Below, in pieces: positions 60,231-64,000 of a stretch of 64,000 bases of DNA. Numbering within the stretch: the first letter of the stretch is position 1; each line of letters starts with the position of its first letter. Origin of the DNA: Escherichia coli (GTDB lineage: Bacteria > Pseudomonadota > Gammaproteobacteria > Enterobacterales > Enterobacteriaceae); NCBI RefSeq assembly GCF_011881725.1, contig NZ_JAATUR010000006.1:1-64000 (forward strand), given 5' to 3'. The position numbers were made by a program, and so were the translations under genes. The notes beneath the pieces were generated by a model that had not been told where the DNA came from, did not search any database, and saw nothing but the letters and a program-made list of their open reading frames with translations.

Positions 60231-61007
60231 TTATTGATTGTGGAAGCTCACGCTCGCTTTTTCGGCAAATGCCTGCGTCGCCTGCTGGCAATCCTGGGTA
60301 GCGGACATTAATCCAGCCAGTAACTGGTGCGAGTAATCTGCATGTTTATTTTCCAGAGCCAGAATCAACTGCTTAATATGCGCCAGTGCCACCGGGCCAC
60401 ATTTTTCCAGCTGCGCTAACTGGTTCGTCATCCAGCTTTCTACTTGCTCTTTTTCTACCACTTCATCAATTAAATTCGCGGCCTGGGCTTCCTGCGCCGT
60501 CAGACGTTTACCCAGCATCAGCATCTGGCGACCGACCACCGGACCGACCTGATTGAGTACGCGTTCAATACCCATCCAGCCAGGCACCATGCCGAGCATT
60601 ACTTCCGGGTTAGAGAATTTTGCGCTGGGGCGAGCAATACGAATATCGCAGCACAAGGCAAGTTCAATACCGCCACCGATGGTATGTCCGTTGAGATTCG
60701 CAACTGTTAATTGGGGTAAGTTGCGCAGGCGATTAAAAACGTCGTTACCGCGTTTAATCCATTTTCTGCCCATATCTAATGGTGAATAGGCCGACCACGA
60801 TTTAATATCGCCGCCCGCACAAAAAAATTTATCGCCGGTTGCGGTTAATTCGACTAATCGTAATGTGGTGTCGTTTTCAATTTCATTTAAATAATGGTCG
60901 AGAGATTCGATCATTTCTTCATTAATAGCATGACATTTATCTTCACGGTTCAATGTCAGGCGGCAAGAAGCCGCCGCTCTGCTGAACAGAACGGGTTGGT
61001 CACTCAT
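60231..61007 (-). CDS. Enoyl-CoA hydratase/isomerase (crotonase) family protein
   Basis: This is a 258-residue crotonase. Oxyanion-hole segments are FFCAGGDIKSW (about 61-71) and IGGGIELAL (about 110-118). Both hydratase glutamates are in place: Glu115 and Glu135 (NPEVMLGMVPGW). A true hydratase or dehydratase is thus likelier than an isomerase-only member. I choose the ATG at 61007, because aagga would be only about one base from the ATG at 61013. It lies 9 bp from its neighbours on both sides. Confidence 0.85.
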   Translation of the reverse strand: MSDQPVLFSRAAASCRLTLNREDKCHAINEEMIESLDHYLNEIENDTTLRLVELTATGDKFFCAGGDIKSWSAYSPLDMGRKWIKRGNDVFNRLRNLPQLTVANLNGHTIGGGIELALCCDIRIARPSAKFSNPEVMLGMVPGWMGIERVLNQVGPVVGRQMLMLGKRLTAQEAQAANLIDEVVEKEQVESWMTNQLAQLEKCGPVALAHIKQLILALENKHADYSHQLLAGLMSATQDCQQATQAFAEKASVSFHNQ

Positions 61008-61016
61008 GATCATTCC

Positions 61017-61859
61017 TTAACAATAATGCGCGATGCGATCGACGCTAATATCCAACGTGCTGTTAATATCTTTCTGCCACCAGTACGGTGAGAATATTTC
61101 CAGTTCAATAGCGCCATTAAATCCGGCGTTTTCGACCAGCCGACGAATTGACGGAATATTTATTACGCCATCTCCCGGCATTCCCCGATCATTGACCAGA
61201 TCGGTGGTTGGCACTAACCAGTCGGAAACATGAAACGCGAGAATGCGTTTTCCGGCGCGCAGGATCTGACTGGCGAGATCCGGATCCCACCAGACGTGGT
61301 AGACATCTACCGCCACACCGAGACCAAATTCGCCATCAGGATCGAGTTCATCACACCAGTCCAGCGCCTGACGCAACGTGCACAAACAAGAACGATCGGC
61401 GGCAGTCATCGGATGCAGTGGCTCCAGCGCAATCGGTACGCCCACCGCTTTCGAATGTGGCAGCAACTGGCGAATCCCTTTTTTCACCTGTTCCCGTGCT
61501 TCATACAGATCTTTTGTGCCTGCTGGCAGCCCGCCAACCACCTGCATATAACAGGCGGCGTTCAGCACAGCGGCGTCGTCCAGCGCCCGGCGGTTATCAT
61601 CAATCGCCAGTTTGCGCTCCGCCAGGGTCGGCGCGGTGTAGTAAGTGCTGCGGCATAAACCGGAAACACTCATATTACTGGCGGCAAGTTGGCGGGCGAT
61701 CTGCTGGAGATCTTCGCCCTGCAATTCCCTGCGCCAGGGAGCGATCGCGCCAATACCGCGTGCGGCACAGGCATCAATAATGGCGGGCAGCGGCGTTTTA
61801 TAGCCCAGCGTCGCGGTATTGATACTGAATAAATCCGGGCGTTGTAACAGATCTCTCAT
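61017..61859 (-). CDS. Sugar-phosphate isomerase/epimerase-like TIM-barrel protein
   Basis: This is a 280-residue AP-endonuclease-2/xylose-isomerase-like TIM barrel. The usual metal-ligand set is visible: Glu in IALEPLHP, Asp in AVDVYHVWW, His in AFHVSDW and Glu in AIELEIFSPYWW. The family includes epimerases, isomerases and 3-dehydroshikimate dehydratases; which reaction applies is not decidable here. It lies between the SDR and crotonase genes with 9-bp gaps. Confidence 0.8.
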   Translation of the reverse strand: MRDLLQRPDLFSINTATLGYKTPLPAIIDACAARGIGAIAPWRRELQGEDLQQIARQLAASNMSVSGLCRSTYYTAPTLAERKLAIDDNRRALDDAAVLNAACYMQVVGGLPAGTKDLYEAREQVKKGIRQLLPHSKAVGVPIALEPLHPMTAADRSCLCTLRQALDWCDELDPDGEFGLGVAVDVYHVWWDPDLASQILRAGKRILAFHVSDWLVPTTDLVNDRGMPGDGVINIPSIRRLVENAGFNGAIELEIFSPYWWQKDINSTLDISVDRIAHYC

Positions 61860-61868
61860 GATTCAGCC

Positions 61869-62660
61869 TCAGAAGCGCGGCATACTTAAGCCGCCGTCGA
61901 TGGCGACTGCCTGACCACAGGTGTAAATCAGTTTTCCTTCCGCCATTGCCCGCACGGTGGAGGCAATATCAGCCGGATAACCCCAACGTCCCCACGGCAC
62001 CAGACCTTTGGCTATTAATTCGTCGTAATAGGCGGTAGCCGGAATAGTCATATCGGTTTTGATGAGGCCTGGGCGCACTTCATAAACGCCAATTTGTTCA
62101 TTGCAAAGGCGGGCAGCAAACAGACGAGCAGCGGCAGAAACAGCAGTTTTGGCAATGGTATATTCGCCGCGATTCATCGCCAGCATGATGGCGTTGATTG
62201 AACTGACAAAAATAATCGAGCGGTGTGGTAATTCTGCTTCTGGTTTTGGCTGTGCGAGCAGACGTTTACTGAATGACTGAGCGAGGAAGAACGGCGCCCG
62301 GGTGTTGATGGCAATGTTTTGGTCGAAGCTGTCTGGTTCGAGGTCGAGGAGGTCACCACGTTTTTTCACTGAAATGCCCGCGTTATTGAGCAGGCAATCA
62401 AGACGCCCCCACTGGTTTTGCGCCGCGTCGAGCATCTCTTCATGCAGGGAAAGATCGCCAACATCGGCAGGGAAGCAAATAACTTCCACGCCTTCCGCCA
62501 TACATTCTTGTTGTGTGATATGCAGTTTTTCTACGCTTTCGGCATCCGGGCGATCGTTAATCAGCAGGTTAAATCCGCCACGGGCAAGCTCCAGTGCACA
62601 ACCCTTCCCAATACCACGTGCGGCTCCAGTGATGACGGCAACAGGACGAGTGGATTTCAT
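61869..62660 (-). CDS. Short-chain dehydrogenase/reductase
   Basis: This is a 263-residue classical SDR: cofactor motif TGAARGIG at 11-18, NNAG at 92-95, catalytic Ser153/154, Tyr167 and Lys171 (YTIAK). Asp37 at the end of strand 2 suggests NAD(H) over NADP(H). It is the first gene of the operon, with an agagga site before the ATG. It probably oxidises or reduces a hydroxyl/keto group on the imported acid. Confidence 0.87.
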   Translation of the reverse strand: MKSTRPVAVITGAARGIGKGCALELARGGFNLLINDRPDAESVEKLHITQQECMAEGVEVICFPADVGDLSLHEEMLDAAQNQWGRLDCLLNNAGISVKKRGDLLDLEPDSFDQNIAINTRAPFFLAQSFSKRLLAQPKPEAELPHRSIIFVSSINAIMLAMNRGEYTIAKTAVSAAARLFAARLCNEQIGVYEVRPGLIKTDMTIPATAYYDELIAKGLVPWGRWGYPADIASTVRAMAEGKLIYTCGQAVAIDGGLSMPRF

Positions 62661-62727
62661 ACATTAATCCTCTTTTTTGAATATTGTTTCCTTAAGTGAT
62701 GGTTAGCTTGCAACTAGTCAACATAAA

Positions 62728-62751
62728 GATCAACCATCTGGTTGGTTGATC
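62728..62751. promoter_or_regulatory. Predicted TetR-family operator
   Basis: This is a perfect 9-bp inverted repeat, GATCAACCA-tctggt-TGGTTGATC, midway between the divergent SDR and TetR genes. Size and symmetry fit a TetR-family dimer site. A possible -10 for the regulator (gataat, 62755-62760) adjoins it, so binding could control both directions. I found no convincing -35. Confidence 0.75.
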
Positions 62752-62872
62752 TGCGATAATGATCACAGGACATTTGATAACTCGATGAAAGACAATGTTT
62801 TTTGCCTTTTTGCTGTCGCTGAGATCAAATACGGTTATGATAGTCATCACGAAGAAGACGTGGGGAAGCGGA

Positions 62873-63520
62873 ATGTATCTTGATACCAGTCACGCGCAAA
62901 ACCTGAAGGAAAAGCTGTTGTTATGTGCGGTCAATGAATTTGCTGAATATGGTTACGAAGGGGCCAGAGTCGATAATATCGTGAAGGCTGCGGAGTGCAG
63001 CAAACAAACGGTTTATCATCATTTTGGTAATAAAGAAAATTTATTTATTGAAGTGCTGGAATACACCTGGAATGATATTCGGCAAAAAGAAAAATCCCTT
63101 GATGTCTCAGGTCTTCCTCCACAAAAAGCCATTGAGAAAATCATCGATTTCACCTGGGATTATTACATTGCCAATCCCTGGTTTTTAAAAATTGTGAATA
63201 GTGAAAACCAGAGTAAAGGTGTGCATTATGCAAAATCACAGCGTCTTCAGGATATTAACCATGCACATTTACAGTTAATGGAATCCTTATTAGCTGAAGG
63301 AAAGAAACGTAATATTTTTAAATCAGATATTGACCCGTTGCAGGTGAATATTAATATTGCCGCACTTGGGGGATATTATTTGATCAACCAGCATACGCTT
63401 GGCCAGGTTTATCACATCAGTATGGTTTCAGAGCAGGCACTGGAAGCCAGACGTAAGGTCATCAAAGAGACGATCCTTAGCTGGCTTCTGGTTGACCCCT
63501 CATCTACCGCGCACGAATAA
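62873..63520 (+). CDS. TetR-family transcriptional regulator
   Basis: This 215-residue protein has an N-terminal TetR helix-turn-helix (about 28-57, with [19 protein letters not shown] and GNKENLF) and a helical ligand-binding domain. I use the ATG at 62873, which has ggggaagcgg just upstream. In-frame ATGs at 62795 and 62837 lack a site. It is divergent from the catabolic operon and probably its repressor. Its 3' end overlaps ytfB tail-to-tail by 17 bp, marking the right edge of the accessory region. Confidence 0.88.
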   Translation: MYLDTSHAQNLKEKLLLCAVNEFAEYGYEGARVDNIVKAAECSKQTVYHHFGNKENLFIEVLEYTWNDIRQKEKSLDVSGLPPQKAIEKIIDFTWDYYIANPWFLKIVNSENQSKGVHYAKSQRLQDINHAHLQLMESLLAEGKKRNIFKSDIDPLQVNINIAALGGYYLINQHTLGQVYHISMVSEQALEARRKVIKETILSWLLVDPSSTAHE

Positions 63521-64000
63521 AACTGCCATCTGGCTGGCGGGTAAACAGGACCTGTTGATTATTTTCCGTATCAATGGTTAAACCCGTCACCACACCGCTG
63601 GCGTTCTGGCGGATTTTGACCATCTGCCCGTTTTGCAAATTACTTAACGGTTTATCTGCGCCTTCTACCTGCGCCATTGCGTATACATCGGTAGCGGGCA
63701 GACCGTGGTCGCGGAACAGCTGCGCCATCGTTTTGCCCGGTTCGACACGGTAAGATCGCCATTGATTATCAATGCCGCTATCAGGCTGGAAAGGTTGTAT
63801 TTGTGAGTTTTGCGGCTGTTCTTCCGGTTGGCCTTCCTGTATCGGTTCTGGAGCGACCGGAGCCACCTGATCAGGATCATTTTGTGGTGTGACTAATTGC
63901 GCTCGCAGCTGTTCTTCTGTTGGCGGTTGTGATTGCGACTGAATATCCAATTGCGCTTCACGCGTCACCACCGGCGCGTCGTGCGTATCATCTGATGGAA
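63504..64000 (-). CDS. ytfB: Cell-division protein YtfB (OapA family), 5' part beyond window
   Basis: This is the C-terminal part (about 165 residues) of YtfB; the reading frame is open to the window edge, so the N-terminus and membrane helix are missing. A Gln/Pro-rich linker precedes a LysM-like OapA domain ([20 protein letters not shown]), which in E. coli YtfB binds N-acetylglucosamine glycans at the division site. A GTG at 63971 is only an internal valine. Confidence 0.92.
   Translation of the reverse strand, partial: PSDDTHDAPVVTREAQLDIQSQSQPPTEEQLRAQLVTPQNDPDQVAPVAPEPIQEGQPEEQPQNSQIQPFQPDSGIDNQWRSYRVEPGKTMAQLFRDHGLPATDVYAMAQVEGADKPLSNLQNGQMVKIRQNASGVVTGLTIDTENNQQVLFTRQPDGSFIRAR

Noticed and set aside
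53738..63520. Prophage or integrative element
   Set aside because: No integrase, attachment repeats, tRNA junction or transposase is seen; the flanks are ordinary conserved genes.

Overview
The window is about 64 kb of chromosome from Escherichia, either E. coli or a close relative. Gene order and protein lengths match the E. coli K-12 segment from epmB to ytfB almost gene for gene. Several proteins (AmpC above all) differ from K-12 at many positions, so I do not assign a species. There is no insertion sequence, prophage, CRISPR array or rRNA. Comparisons with K-12 are from memory, not from an alignment.

Layout. 1-9.3 kb: epmB/efp and, further on, epmA (EF-P and its lysylation enzymes) flank the entericidin lipoproteins ecnA/ecnB, the guanidinium exporter gdx behind a guanidine-II riboswitch, the lipocalin blc, ampC, and fumarate reductase frdABCD. 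The ampC promoter lies inside frdD. 9.5-17.8 kb: yjeM transporter, yjeN/yjeO, mechanosensitive channel mscM, psd, rsgA, orn. 18.0-18.5 kb: three identical tRNA-Gly(GCC) genes. 18.7-31.8 kb: queG diverges from the long nnr-tsaE-amiB-mutL-miaA-hfq-hflX-hflK-hflC cluster, followed by yjeT and purA. 32-35.8 kb: nsrR-rnr-rlmB. 35.9-41.0 kb: a PspA-family membrane-stress cassette (yjfI, yjfJ, a two-TM K+ channel, yjfK, yjfL, yjfM, yjfC). The channel gene is not in K-12 as I recall it. 41-44.8 kb: aidB, yjfN, bsmA, yjfP. 44.8-51.5 kb: the L-ascorbate regulon ulaR, ulaG, ulaABCDEF. ulaB carries a 2-bp deletion that removes its phosphorylated cysteine from the reading frame. 51.6-53.6 kb: yjfY and the ribosomal operon rpsF-priB-rpsR-rplI.

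53.7-63.5 kb is the main accessory region. It sits between rplI and ytfB, where K-12 has yjfZ-ytfA. A TetR-family regulator diverges from a tightly packed eight-gene operon: SDR dehydrogenase, TIM-barrel isomerase/dehydratase, enoyl-CoA hydratase, family I CoA-transferase, a large FrdA-like flavoprotein without an iron-sulfur partner, and a TRAP transporter (DctQ, DctM, DctP). A perfect 9-bp inverted repeat lies in the divergent intergenic region. The gene set reads as uptake of an organic acid, redox and isomerisation, CoA activation, hydration or dehydration, and a flavin-dependent step. The substrate cannot be read from sequence. This is the best candidate for an undescribed system here. 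The window ends inside ytfB.
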